Source of the DNA: Brachyspira sp. SAP_772
GTDB taxonomy: Bacteria > Spirochaetota > Brachyspiria > Brachyspirales > Brachyspiraceae
DNA length: 64,000 nucleotides
Direction: 5' to 3'
Assembly (NCBI RefSeq): GCF_009755885.1
Contig: NZ_VYIX01000001.1
Span: forward strand, 1-64,000
A program made the translations under genes and the position numbers. The notes beneath the pieces are model-generated. The model did no database searches. It worked only from the letters and a program-made list of their open reading frames with translations, and was not told the origin of the DNA. Positions 44,937 through 53,999 of the stretch are shown piece after piece; position 1 is the first letter of the stretch; each line of letters starts with the position of its first letter.

Positions 44937-45779
44937 TTATACTATCATTAATAATTCTCTTATCACCTTACAAGCTGTTATAGTTGATACTTTGCTATGG
45001 TCATAATCTGGAGAAAGTTCATTAACATCTAAACCTACTATATTTAAGCCTCTCATATCAAGTATAGCTTTTTGTAATTCTTTATATGTTAATCCGCCCG
45101 GTTCAGGAGTGCCTGTTCCAGAGAATATAGAGGGGTCTAATACATCAAGGTCTATAGTTATGTATACTGGTTTATCTTTTATTTTTTCTTTTGCTTCAAG
45201 CACAGTATTTGCTGAAAACTTTTCTAACACAGTATGCTTATTTGCAAAGTTATGTTCTTCTTTAGTCATAGACCTTATTCCAAATTGATATAATTCTTTT
45301 GACTTCATAATTTGGTAGCATCTTTGCATTACGCATGCATGACTTAATTCTTCTCCTAAATAATCATTTCTTAAATCAGCATGAGCATCAAATTGTATAA
45401 GCACCAAATCATTATATTTTTCTAATACAGCCTTAAATGCAGGCAATGTTACAAGATGTTCTCCGCCTATCATAAATGGTATTTTATTATTATCAGTTAT
45501 TTCTTTAGTTGTTTTGTATATTATATCAAGTGCCTTTTCTCTGTTTCCCATTGGAAGCTCTAAATCACCATAATCAAAAACTTTCAAATCTTCTAAATCT
45601 TTTTCTTGATATGGAGAGTAAGTTTCTATTCCGAAAGATTCTTGTCTTATAGACTGAGGAGCAAACCTTGTACCGGGTCTATAGCTCACCGTGCCGTCAT
45701 AGGGAGCACCGAACAAAACTATACTGCTTTCTTCAAAACTAGAATCAAGTGCCATAAATATATTAGGCTGATTATTCAT
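44937..45779 (-). CDS. speB: Agmatinase
   Basis: A 280-residue ureohydrolase that converts agmatine to putrescine and urea. The manganese ligands are in GGEH (105-108), DAHAD (131-135) and DLDVLDP (about 209-215), and the family end GLDVNELSPDYD is present. It is the last gene of the spermidine operon and overlaps the 3' end of speE by 8 bp, with its ribosome site inside speE. Together with the upstream decarboxylase it supplies putrescine. Agmatinase is favoured over arginase or formiminoglutamase because of the arginine decarboxylase in the same operon. Confidence 0.92.
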   Translation of the reverse strand: MNNQPNIFMALDSSFEESSIVLFGAPYDGTVSYRPGTRFAPQSIRQESFGIETYSPYQEKDLEDLKVFDYGDLELPMGNREKALDIIYKTTKEITDNNKIPFMIGGEHLVTLPAFKAVLEKYNDLVLIQFDAHADLRNDYLGEELSHACVMQRCYQIMKSKELYQFGIRSMTKEEHNFANKHTVLEKFSANTVLEAKEKIKDKPVYITIDLDVLDPSIFSGTGTPEPGGLTYKELQKAILDMRGLNIVGLDVNELSPDYDHSKVSTITACKVIRELLMIV

Positions 45780-46632
45780 GATGAGATTCCTCTAATAATT
45801 TTTTTACATAAGTAGGTAAAGCAAAACAGCCTTTATGTATATCTAAATTATAATATTTAGTATCTAAATTATGTTTTAGCCACTCTTCTTCTTTAAGGTC
45901 TTTTATAGGGTCTATAGTTTTTGAAGCAAATCCGAAAAGCCAATGTCCGCTTGGGTATGTTGGTATATGTACTTGATAAACTTTAGCTATATTAAAAGTT
46001 TCATATATGTTTCTATGAGCTCTTTGCATATTATAAGCATAATCGCTGTAATAAGGACATTCATGCTGATTTACTAATATTCCGTCTTTGCTTAATGCTT
46101 TATGACAATTGCCGTAAAACTCTTTTGTAAATAATCCTTCTCCCGGTCCGAATGGGTCTGTTGAATCTACTATTATTAAATCGTATTCTCCTTCTTTAGC
46201 ATCTCTTACAAATTTAAGTCCGTCTTGAAAATATAATGTAACTCTTTTATCGCTTAATCCTGAAGTTGTTGTAGGAAAATATTTTTTGCATGTTTCTACA
46301 ACTTGTTCATCTATTTCTACCATATGTATTTTTTCTATAGTTTTGTAGCGTGTTAATTCTCTTACAGTGCCTCCGTCTCCTCCGCCTATAACCAATACAT
46401 TTTTAATATTGCTATTGCTTGCCATAGGTATGTGCACTATCATGTCATGATAAATAAACTCATCTTTTTCAGTTACCATAATTAAGCCGTCTAATGTAAA
46501 GAACTTTCCAAACTCTTTTGATTCAAATACATCTATTCTCTGAAAGTTAGTTTGTGCAGAATATAATTGTTTTTCTACCTTTATTGAAAATTTTACTTCT
46601 TCAGTATGATTTTCTGTGTACCAAAGATCCAT
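45772..46632 (-). CDS. speE: Spermidine synthase
   Basis: A 286-residue aminopropyltransferase that joins putrescine and decarboxylated S-adenosylmethionine. An N-terminal beta domain begins with LWYTE and the signature loop GKFFTLDGLIMVTEKDEFIYH (about 42-62). The Rossmann domain has GGGDGGTVRE (83-92) and DSTDPFGPGEGLF (about 151-163), which carries the catalytic Asp. Length is standard. It follows the decarboxylase gene by 5 bp with a GGAGGAA ribosome site and overlaps speB. Every step from arginine and AdoMet to spermidine is thus encoded here. Confidence 0.96.
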   Translation of the reverse strand: MDLWYTENHTEEVKFSIKVEKQLYSAQTNFQRIDVFESKEFGKFFTLDGLIMVTEKDEFIYHDMIVHIPMASNSNIKNVLVIGGGDGGTVRELTRYKTIEKIHMVEIDEQVVETCKKYFPTTTSGLSDKRVTLYFQDGLKFVRDAKEGEYDLIIVDSTDPFGPGEGLFTKEFYGNCHKALSKDGILVNQHECPYYSDYAYNMQRAHRNIYETFNIAKVYQVHIPTYPSGHWLFGFASKTIDPIKDLKEEEWLKHNLDTKYYNLDIHKGCFALPTYVKKLLEESHHE

Positions 46633-46637
46633 TTTTA

Positions 46638-48089
46638 TTATTCCTCCATTATTTGTATATTATTTAATTCTATATCTTCTGTGCCTTGCATTACACAGCC
46701 TTTTTCTTTTGCATATTTTATATAAGTGATTATCTCTTCTGTAATTTCTTCACCGGGTGCTATTATAGGTATTCCCGGGGGATATGCCATAACAAATTCA
46801 GCCGAAGTTTTTCCTGCTGAATTATCCAATAACACAGAATGCTTGTTACTATAAAAAGCTTTTTGAGGACTATATTTTACTATTGGGTTAATATATTCAT
46901 GGTCAAATAAATGAGTATAGTCTTTTTTATATTTTCTTTTTAATTCTGCCAAAGCCGCAATTAAGCGTTCTAATTCAAGAGTTCTGTCGCCTACAGATAT
47001 TATAGCTAAAATGTTTCCAATATCTCCAAACTCTATTTGTATATTGTATTCATCTCTAAGCTTATCATATACCTCAATTCCAGCGAGTCCTATTTTTCTG
47101 GTATGTATGCAAAGTTTTGTATTATCAAAAGCATATACATCATTATTATTTACTATCTCTTCCCCAAAAGCATAATAATCGCCTATTTTGTTTATTTCTT
47201 TTCTAGCATAATCAGCCATATTTACAACTGTTTTAAAAATCTCTTTTCCATTAATTGCTAATTCGCTTCTTGCTATATCCAAACTGCTCATAAGTATATA
47301 ACTAGGGCTTGTAGTCATAGTGAGATTTATTATTTGTCTTACATGATTTCCATTTACATTATCATTTATTAAAAGTACAGATGATTGAGTGAGAGAGCCT
47401 CCTGTTTTGTGAAGACTTACACAGCTCATATCAGCTCCTGCCTCCATAGCAGTTATAGGAAGATTCTCCCCAAAATAAAAATGTGTTCCATGGGCTTCAT
47501 CTGCCAAAACCATCATGCCTTTTTCATGTGCCAATTTTACTATTTTCTTTAAATCAGAACATATTCCATAATAGGTTGGGTTATTAATAAATATAGCCTT
47601 AGCATCAGAGTGTTTTTCTATTGCTTTTTTTATATCTTCTACACTCATTCCAAGAGATATGCCTAATTCTTTATTAACTCCCGGATTTACATATATAGGT
47701 ATAGCCCCGCACAACACTAAAGCGTTTATAGCACTTTTATGAACATTTCTCGGAAGTATTATTTTATCTCCATGCTTACACGCAGTAAATATCATAGCCT
47801 GTACAGCTGAAGTGGTGCCTCCAACCATTAAAAAAGATTCCTTAGCCTTAAATGCTTCAGCCATTAACTCTTGAGCTTCTTTTATTATTCCTATAGGGTG
47901 AGTTGCATTATCTAAGGGCTTTGATGAATTATAATCTATATGCACGCATTTCTCTCCTAAAATATTGGCAAGAACTTTTGTGCTTTTGCCCTGTTTGTGT
48001 CCCGGAACATCAAAACTTACTATACGTTTTTTTCTGTATTTATTTAATGCATCAACAATAGGGGTTCTTTTCTGATTATTCATTGTCAT
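46638..48089 (-). CDS. Arginine decarboxylase of the Orn/Lys/Arg decarboxylase family
   Basis: A 483-residue PLP enzyme of fold type I, short form as in Bacillus SpeA/YaaO. The cofactor lysine is in SLHKTGGS (Lys228), with DEAHGTHF (about 198-205) binding the pyridine ring. DVPGHKQG near 28-35 and [13 protein letters not shown] near the end are family marks. Ornithine or lysine are possible substrates, but agmatinase in the same operon makes arginine the best choice. The start at ATG 48089 overlaps speD by 14 bp; an ATG two codons later is also possible. Confidence 0.9.
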   Translation of the reverse strand: MTMNNQKRTPIVDALNKYRKKRIVSFDVPGHKQGKSTKVLANILGEKCVHIDYNSSKPLDNATHPIGIIKEAQELMAEAFKAKESFLMVGGTTSAVQAMIFTACKHGDKIILPRNVHKSAINALVLCGAIPIYVNPGVNKELGISLGMSVEDIKKAIEKHSDAKAIFINNPTYYGICSDLKKIVKLAHEKGMMVLADEAHGTHFYFGENLPITAMEAGADMSCVSLHKTGGSLTQSSVLLINDNVNGNHVRQIINLTMTTSPSYILMSSLDIARSELAINGKEIFKTVVNMADYARKEINKIGDYYAFGEEIVNNNDVYAFDNTKLCIHTRKIGLAGIEVYDKLRDEYNIQIEFGDIGNILAIISVGDRTLELERLIAALAELKRKYKKDYTHLFDHEYINPIVKYSPQKAFYSNKHSVLLDNSAGKTSAEFVMAYPPGIPIIAPGEEITEEIITYIKYAKEKGCVMQGTEDIELNNIQIMEE

Positions 48090-48888
48090 ATATATTTGTT
48101 CCTGAATATATTTCTATCATCTCCTCACGAAGGTCATTCGATATTTTTAATCTCTCTTTTGGAGTAAATTCATTAACATCTTTTCCAAATAAATAATTAC
48201 TTAAATTTAATTCTTTAATTATCATCATAGTATGGAAAATATTAGAACCATATATATTAACATCATGAGCATCATACTTCTCTTGTATCTCTTCGCTTAT
48301 ATAATCTTGTATGCTTGTTATTTTGTGGTCTATAAAACACTTCTTGCCGTCTACTGTTCTAGTAAAACCTCTTACTCTGTAGTCTATAGATATTATATCA
48401 GAATCAAAACATTGAATAAGATAATTAAGAGTTTTAAGCGGAGATATTTTACCGCAGGTAGACACATCAATATCAACTCTAAATGATGATATGCTTTTGT
48501 TGGGGTGATATTCGGGGTAGGTGTGAACTGTGATATGGCTTTTATCCAAATGTGCACATACTGTTTCTTTTTCTACAAATGGGATATTTCCTTTGTTGCA
48601 TGTTTCATCTAATAAAGTATCTTTTAGAGGCTCTTCAGAAATAAGTATAGTTACGCTTGCACCTTGAGGGTCATAGTCTTGTTTTGATATGTTTAGAATA
48701 TGAGCACCTATTAAATTGGTTACATTGCATAAAATTTCTGTAAGTCTTTTAGAATTATATTGCTCATCAATATAATCTATATACTTCATTTGTTCCTGTT
48801 CCGTTTTAGCATAGCATACATCATAGATATTGAAGCTTAAACTTTTTGTGAGATTATTAAACCCATATAGTTTAATTTTGTCTGGCAT
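48076..48888 (-). CDS. speD: S-adenosylmethionine decarboxylase proenzyme
   Basis: A 270-residue class IA pyruvoyl enzyme like that of E. coli. The self-cleavage site is the Lys-Ser of [13 protein letters not shown] (Ser117 becomes the pyruvoyl group), and [11 protein letters not shown] and DYRVRGFTR follow. The product, decarboxylated AdoMet, donates the aminopropyl group to SpeE. It is the first gene of the spermidine operon, with a very strong AGGAGG ribosome site. An RNA region with promoter, folded segments and terminator lies immediately upstream and may control the operon. Confidence 0.95.
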   Translation of the reverse strand: MPDKIKLYGFNNLTKSLSFNIYDVCYAKTEQEQMKYIDYIDEQYNSKRLTEILCNVTNLIGAHILNISKQDYDPQGASVTILISEEPLKDTLLDETCNKGNIPFVEKETVCAHLDKSHITVHTYPEYHPNKSISSFRVDIDVSTCGKISPLKTLNYLIQCFDSDIISIDYRVRGFTRTVDGKKCFIDHKITSIQDYISEEIQEKYDAHDVNIYGSNIFHTMMIIKELNLSNYLFGKDVNEFTPKERLKISNDLREEMIEIYSGTNIYDNE

Positions 48889-48929
48889 AAAAATCCTCCT
48901 AACAATATTGTATAGAAGGAAATCTTAGA

Positions 48930-48988
48930 TAAAAAAATACAATTATTTTTCTAACATAAGTTTCCTTACATAAAGATAAATAATTGTA
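48930..48988 (-). terminator. Terminator/attenuator hairpin upstream of speD
   Basis: On the minus strand an 11-bp stem (TACAAUUAUUU type, 48988-48978 with 48948-48938) encloses an internal loop and an inner 7-bp helix capped by a GAAA tetraloop, and it is followed by seven U residues (48937-48931). The U-run ends 42 nt before the speD start. It either ends an upstream small RNA or acts as a leader terminator for the polyamine operon. Confidence 0.75.
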
Positions 48989-49244
48989 CTTGATTAGATC
49001 TTAACTATTTATGAATATTAGTTTATTTGAGCCTATACAGTAATTTCTACTTTTACTGCTCATGTTGATCATTCACAAGTACGTTTATACCTTATAAATA
49101 AATTAACACGATTGAATCGCAAATCGGCTTTTGACCCGGCTGTCCGTATGGCCTCTTTTCCCCTTTTTAAAGGTTAAGGTCAAAATATTTTTACCAAAAT
49201 GGATGCAATAGGAATCAAATAAACCACTCGATTTTCTATTACGA
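48989..49244 (-). ncRNA. Candidate structured RNA or leader of the speD operon
   Basis: Between a good promoter (49278-49251) and the hairpin at 48988-48930 lies about 255 nt with no convincing gene but several foldable segments, GC-richer than other spacers. An 8-bp helix (49129-49136 with 49178-49185, TTTTGACC with GGTCAAAA) closes a loop with GGCCATACGGACAGCCGG on the minus strand. A CGAT-TGA-ATCG hairpin lies near 49109, and a CAGTAA/TTACTG hairpin near 49038-49060. I could not match it to tmRNA, RNase P, SRP, 6S or a named riboswitch. A 20-codon open frame beginning MSSKSRN lies inside it without a ribosome site. Confidence 0.5.
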
Positions 49245-49250
49245 TTAGGA

Positions 49251-49278
49251 ATTATATATTTTTTTGATTTTTGTGCAA
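49251..49278 (-). promoter_or_regulatory. Promoter upstream of the speD leader/RNA
   Basis: On the minus strand TTGCAC (49278-49273) and TATAAT (49256-49251) are 16 bases apart. The predicted start is near 49244, so a transcript ending at the 48930 hairpin would be about 310 nt. Confidence 0.6.
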
Positions 49279-49399
49279 TAGTTTTTTAGTAGTTTTTGTA
49301 TATTTTTGATAAGAAAATTTATGAATTATGTAAACAAAATTTTGTGTAAATATATTTAAATAACAATCAAAAGATTTAATATTATATTTTACTTGAAAT

Positions 49400-49434
49400 A
49401 AAAACCTGACCTACATCAATAAACATAAGCCAAG
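49400..49434 (-). terminator. Second copy of the valS terminator
   Basis: This is a near copy of the valS terminator at 49760-49797, sharing 23 identical bases (49412-49434 and 49775-49797). Its stem still pairs with G-U help (49426-49434 with 49405-49413) and is followed by five U residues on the minus strand. It lies on the far side of the composite repeat, with no gene of its own to terminate. Confidence 0.65.
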
Positions 49435-49490
49435 TTTTTAATTATTCTTTTTATATATAAAAAATGTATTTTATCAAAAATAATCTTTTA

Positions 49491-49730
49491 TTATTTACGG
49501 GGACTAGCCCCCGCACCCCAGTTCTTTTACGACCGGAGGAAGTGCCCGTGGTATTGGTATAAAAGAACCAAAAGAACTGCATTTAATGAAATCTACCTTT
49601 AGGTGTATGTTAATATTATATTATATTGAGGATATATTGTAAAATATAAAGTTGTAGTATTTGCACTTTTTGGTTCTTTTGACGAAGTCCGCACCGCGAG
49701 CTGCGGGAAAAAGAACAATATAAAAATTTA
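49491..49730 (+). repeat. Composite intergenic repeat A-B
   Basis: Module A (49491-49585) begins ATTTACGGGGACTAGCCCC, has an outer GTTCTTTTA/TAAAAGAAC hairpin and ends AAAAGAACTGCATTTA. A 73-bp AT spacer follows, then module B (49659-49730), beginning TTTGCACTTTTTGGTTCTTT, with an inner CCGC/GCGG hairpin and ending GGGAAAAAGAACAATA. It is flanked by two copies of the valS terminator. The 48889-49824 gap thus contains the speD leader, this repeat and the terminators, and no gene that I can support. Confidence 0.8.
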
Positions 49731-49759
49731 GAAAATATAGTTTTTTATCTTAGTTAAAA

Positions 49760-49797
49760 TAAAAAAACTTGACTTACATCAATAAACATAAGCCAAG
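49760..49797 (-). terminator. Terminator of valS
   Basis: On the minus strand CTTGGCTTA (49797-49789) pairs with TAAGTCAAG (49776-49768) across a 12-nt loop and is followed by seven or more U residues. It is 28 bp after the valS stop codon. Confidence 0.85.
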
Positions 49798-49824
49798 CTT
49801 TTAATTATAAAATATTATTAAAAA

Positions 49825-52479
49825 TTATAAAGAAGCCAAAACTTCCTCTATACCCTTCAGTTTATCTTCAAACTCTTTTTTCTTTCTGTTTTCTGTGTCA
49901 ATAGCTTCTTGTCTAGCTTTTTTTATAAAATTTTCATTAGAAAGTTTTTTGTTTACAGCTTCCAAATCTTTTTTGTAGCCTGCCGCTTCTTTTTCTAATC
50001 TCTTCTTCTCTGCTTCTAAATCTATTATGCCAACAAGATTAACATTTATCTCTCCGCCTTCAAACACTTTAACAAATGAGCCTTTATTTCTTTCACTATC
50101 TTTTGAAGAGACTATATTTAATGACTCTGTAAGTGAAAGTGCTGATATAATATCTTTATAGCTTTCTGAAGTATTTTTGAAATAATCTGAACTATAACGA
50201 ATTATTACATCAAGTTTTTTGTTTGGAGGTAAATTAAATGATGAGCGGGAATTTCTTATTCCTGATACTATATCTTGAATTAAGTTGAAATCTTTTTCTA
50301 TATCTTCAAATATATATTTATTATTAGCTTTTGGATACTCTCTAATCATCAATGCTTTTGAATTAATATTATGTTTTGGTAAATTAGAATAAATCTCTTC
50401 TGTGATAAATGGCATAAATGGGTGAATCATAGCCATTGATTCTTCAAGTACATATAAAAGAACAGCAATAGTTTTTTCTTTCTTGCTTTCATCTTTCAAA
50501 TCGAATTTACTTATTTCTATATACCAATCGCAAAACTCATTCCAATAGAATTTATAAATTGTCTGAGAAGCTTCATCGAATCTATATTCTTTTAATTTCT
50601 GAGTAGTTGATTCAATAGCTTTCTGAAGTCTTGATAATATCCATTTGTCTTTATTTTCAAGAGTGTAGCTGTCTAAATCTTTTATATTAGCATTATCTTC
50701 AATGTTTCCAAAAATATATTTAGCACTGTTATAGATTTTATTAGCAAACTTTCCGCCCATTTTGAAAAGTTCTCTGTCAAGCCAAATATCTTGTCCGCCT
50801 AATGAAGTTATAAATGATAAAGTAAATCTAAATGCATCAGCTCCATGCTCGTCTATAATTTCTATAGGGTCAATACCATTTCCTAAACTCTTAGACATCT
50901 TCCTTCCGATTTTATCTCTTATAAGTCCATTAAGATAAACATCTTTAAAAGGCACATCATTCATAAAATGAGTACCTGCTATAATCATTCTAGCAACCCA
51001 GAAGAATAATATATCATAACCTGTAACAAGTGCAGTAGTAGGGTAGAAATATTTTAACTCTTCATTAACTTCAGGCCAGCCGAAAGTAGAAAAAGGCCAT
51101 AACCAAGAAGAAAACCAAGTATCAAGCACATCTTCATCTTGATGAATATTTTTGCTTTTACATTTACAGCATTCTGTAATATCAGTTTTTGAAACCATCA
51201 TCTCGCCGCAGTCATCGCAGTACCAAACAGGAATCCTATGTCCCCACCATAATTGTCTGCTTATACACCAATCTCTAATATCAGTCATCCAGTGATTGTA
51301 AGTGTTAATCCATCTTTCAGGATATATTTTTGTATTGCCGTCATTAACAGCCTTATATGCCTTTTCTGCTAATGGCTTCATTTTTACAAACCATTGGTCA
51401 CTATAATAAGGCTCTACAACATTATGACATCTATAACAGTGTCCTACTTGGTGCTTGATATTATCCTTTCCAACGAATGCACCTATCTCTTCAAGCTCTT
51501 TTATAATTAAATCTCTTGCTTCTTTTACAGTTTTTCCTTGATAGTTAGATGGAGTGTTTTCATTAAATGTACCGTCTGCATTAAGTATATTTATTATTTC
51601 TAAATTATGTCTTTGAGCTATAGCAAAGTCATTAGGGTCATGAGCTGGAGTAATTTTTAAAGCTCCTGTACCAAACTCTTTATCAACATAAGTATCTTTT
51701 ACAAGTTTTAATTTTCTTCCAACTATAGGAAGTATTAAAACGTCTTGTTCTGTAAGATGTGCATATCTTTCATCATCTGGGTGAACAGCAATAGCAACGT
51801 CTGCCAAAATTGTTTCAGGTCTTGTAGTAGCTATTTCAATATACTCATCTTTTCCTTCTATTTGGTATTTAACATGATATAAAGCACCAGCAACTTCTTC
51901 GTGTTCAACTTCATCATTAGCCAAAGCAGTGCCGCAGCTTGGACAATAGTTAATAAGATATTTTCCTCTATATATTAAACCCTGATTATAAAGCTCAACA
52001 AATACCTCTCTAACAGCATTGCTTAATCCCTCATCAAGAGTAAATCTCTCTCTCTCCCAATCGCATGAACATCCTATTTTCTCTAATTGCTTTACTATTA
52101 TAGAGTGATGCTCATTAGCTACTTCCCAAGTTTTTTTAACAAAAGCCTCTCTTCCTAAATCATGCTTATTTTTGCCTTCAGCTTTTAATCTTCTTTCAAC
52201 AACATTCTGAGTAGCGATTCCTGCATGGTCAGTACCCGGCATCCATAAAGTGCATTTTCCAAGCATTCTATGAAATCTTATAAGTATATCCTGAAGCGTA
52301 TTATTGAGACCATGTCCCATATGAAGTACGCCTGTAACATTTGGAGGAGGTATGACTATAGAATATGGTTCTTTATTTTTATCCATAACTGCATGAAAAA
52401 ATCCGCTAGTTTTCCAGAAATTATATAATTTGTCTTCAATGTTCTTAGGGGTGTATGGCCCTTCTAAAGTATGTTTCAT
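49825..52479 (-). CDS. valS: Valyl-tRNA synthetase
   Basis: An 884-residue class I synthetase that charges tRNA-Val. The HIGH-type motif is HMGH in PNVTGVLHMGHGLNN (about 45-59), the editing domain lies around 190-340 with TTRPETI, and KMSKS is present as GRKMSKSLGNG (about 520). A Zn-binding-like Cys pair set (CDDC, CCKCKSK) lies near 430-450. The C-terminus is the ValS coiled-coil arm rich in Lys and Glu. The ATG at 52479 is chosen over a TTG at 52503, because GGAGGAAA lies just before the ATG. It is a single gene with its own terminator. Confidence 0.96.
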   Translation of the reverse strand: MKHTLEGPYTPKNIEDKLYNFWKTSGFFHAVMDKNKEPYSIVIPPPNVTGVLHMGHGLNNTLQDILIRFHRMLGKCTLWMPGTDHAGIATQNVVERRLKAEGKNKHDLGREAFVKKTWEVANEHHSIIVKQLEKIGCSCDWERERFTLDEGLSNAVREVFVELYNQGLIYRGKYLINYCPSCGTALANDEVEHEEVAGALYHVKYQIEGKDEYIEIATTRPETILADVAIAVHPDDERYAHLTEQDVLILPIVGRKLKLVKDTYVDKEFGTGALKITPAHDPNDFAIAQRHNLEIINILNADGTFNENTPSNYQGKTVKEARDLIIKELEEIGAFVGKDNIKHQVGHCYRCHNVVEPYYSDQWFVKMKPLAEKAYKAVNDGNTKIYPERWINTYNHWMTDIRDWCISRQLWWGHRIPVWYCDDCGEMMVSKTDITECCKCKSKNIHQDEDVLDTWFSSWLWPFSTFGWPEVNEELKYFYPTTALVTGYDILFFWVARMIIAGTHFMNDVPFKDVYLNGLIRDKIGRKMSKSLGNGIDPIEIIDEHGADAFRFTLSFITSLGGQDIWLDRELFKMGGKFANKIYNSAKYIFGNIEDNANIKDLDSYTLENKDKWILSRLQKAIESTTQKLKEYRFDEASQTIYKFYWNEFCDWYIEISKFDLKDESKKEKTIAVLLYVLEESMAMIHPFMPFITEEIYSNLPKHNINSKALMIREYPKANNKYIFEDIEKDFNLIQDIVSGIRNSRSSFNLPPNKKLDVIIRYSSDYFKNTSESYKDIISALSLTESLNIVSSKDSERNKGSFVKVFEGGEINVNLVGIIDLEAEKKRLEKEAAGYKKDLEAVNKKLSNENFIKKARQEAIDTENRKKKEFEDKLKGIEEVLASL

Positions 52480-52726
52480 ATTCTTTTTCCTCCAATGAAT
52501 CAATATAATTAAATAAATATATAATAATCTTCAAAATTGATATGATATTTTATACTATATACAATATTTTTCAATTATTAATTTTATTGTGATTAAAAAA
52601 TAGTAACAAGTATGTTTATGTTAATAAAATTTTAATGGGCATAATTTAATTTTTTGATATATGTACTAAATTAAAAATAACATTGTATATAAAAACATCT
52701 AAAATTAAACTGAAACACTATATTAC

Positions 52727-53782
52727 TTATTTCATAGATTCTTTATGTAAATTGTCAAAAAAACATTTTCTGTTACCCAATACAGTTATATTGCCTCCTA
52801 ATCCCCCATTAAAAGGCCTATTTTTAGTAACATCTATATACTTAGAATATTCTTTTATTTTTTGAAATATATTATTTCCTTTATAAGTGTTTATTATTAC
52901 TAAAGAAACACCTTTATTATCATATTCTTCTACAGCCCAATTATCGCCAATAGAAATATCTCCAACTCTTTCATATCTTCTATATTTACAATTTAAACAT
53001 TCTTCTTTTACGCCAGTATGATTTAGAAATGCTTTCATATATGAGCTGTTCTTTTCAATATATTCTTTGTTCTTTAATCTAAAATATATTCCTCCTGCCT
53101 CCCATCCGAATTTATCTTTGTCTCTAAAACTTATATACTCCATATCTTTTATTTCATCATCAGTAAATCTGTCTTTTAAATATTTTTCCCATATTTTCTG
53201 AGGAACTATACTATCGCAAAATAAATCTATAGTAATTAAATTATCATAATCTTTAGATAAATATGATTTTAAAGCAGATACTTGACAAGGACATCCGCTA
53301 AATAAAACTAATTTTTTATCAGAAAGCATTTTTTTTATCTCTATAAAAGTATTTCCTAAATTACTTTCTATATACTTAGAGCCTCTTAATTTGTCTAAAT
53401 CTTTTTTATTATTAATAAATATATGTTCAACTCCAAGCCAATCATCGGTAAAACTAACTCCGCATACATATCCGTTATTATCGAATACATAATCAGCTAA
53501 AAGAGTAAACACTCCACCCGAAGAGCTTTTCATTCTTATTTCATCATTTGCCCTTACATCATATATTAACTGATTGAAATCTTTATTAAAATTATCATTT
53601 AGAGCATGACATTTTTTTACACATAGTCCGCAGTTAGTACATTTTTCTTCATTTATAATAGGATGATAAACACATTCTTTGGATTCTTTCATTTCTATAG
53701 CATTATGCGGGCATATTTGATAACAAACTCTGCATCCTGTACATTCTGCTTTATTTAAAATATCTATACTGTTATTTTTCAT
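52727..53782 (-). CDS. 4Fe-4S protein with FrhB-like (F420 hydrogenase beta) domains
   Basis: A 351-residue protein. Two 4Fe-4S clusters open it: CTGCRVCYQICPH and CTNCGLCVKKCH (about 10-60). FrhB N- and C-terminal domains follow, with MKSSSGGVFTLLADY (about 83-97), LFSGCPCQVSALKSYL (about 160-175) and a late CLNCKYRRYERVGDISIGDNW. The ATG at 53782 is preferred to a TTG nine codons upstream, because TTTAGGA precedes it. Such stand-alone FrhB-like proteins often act as oxidoreductases in surface polysaccharide modification; the partner and substrate here are unknown. A strong terminator-like hairpin lies just upstream of its ribosome site. Confidence 0.83.
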   Translation of the reverse strand: MKNNSIDILNKAECTGCRVCYQICPHNAIEMKESKECVYHPIINEEKCTNCGLCVKKCHALNDNFNKDFNQLIYDVRANDEIRMKSSSGGVFTLLADYVFDNNGYVCGVSFTDDWLGVEHIFINNKKDLDKLRGSKYIESNLGNTFIEIKKMLSDKKLVLFSGCPCQVSALKSYLSKDYDNLITIDLFCDSIVPQKIWEKYLKDRFTDDEIKDMEYISFRDKDKFGWEAGGIYFRLKNKEYIEKNSSYMKAFLNHTGVKEECLNCKYRRYERVGDISIGDNWAVEEYDNKGVSLVIINTYKGNNIFQKIKEYSKYIDVTKNRPFNGGLGGNITVLGNRKCFFDNLHKESMK

Positions 53783-53798
53783 CGCTAAAATCCTAAAA

Positions 53799-53844
53799 AT
53801 AAAAAACAACGCTTCAATATATTTTACAATATTGAAACATTGTT
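53799..53844 (-). terminator. Terminator upstream of the FrhB-like gene
   Basis: On the minus strand a 16-bp stem with two G-U pairs (53844-53829 with 53820-53805) is followed by six U residues, an A, and more U. The G-U pairs show that the RNA is made from the minus strand. It ends about 17 bp before the start codon of the FrhB-like gene, so it could also act as an attenuator. Confidence 0.7.
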
Positions 53845-53999
53845 TTTATTTGAATGATAAAAGTATATAATTATCTCTTGTCATTTATTATTCCTAACTT
53901 ATCATATTTTTATATGATATCACATATTATAATAAACACAAGTTATAAAAATAATAAAGCAAAATACATTATAAAACTTTTTAAATATATGAATTATTA

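Noticed and set aside
49025-49060. 20-codon upstream open frame in the speD leader as a regulatory peptide
   Set aside because: It has no ribosome site and no resemblance to known polyamine-sensing peptides; mentioned only as a detail of the RNA candidate.
48989-49244. speD leader considered as tmRNA, RNase P RNA, SRP RNA or a known SAM riboswitch
   Set aside because: The diagnostic conserved stretches of these RNAs (tRNA-like ends, GAGGAAAGTCCGGGC, the GGAAGG/AGCAG loop, the SAM-I core) were not found on either strand.
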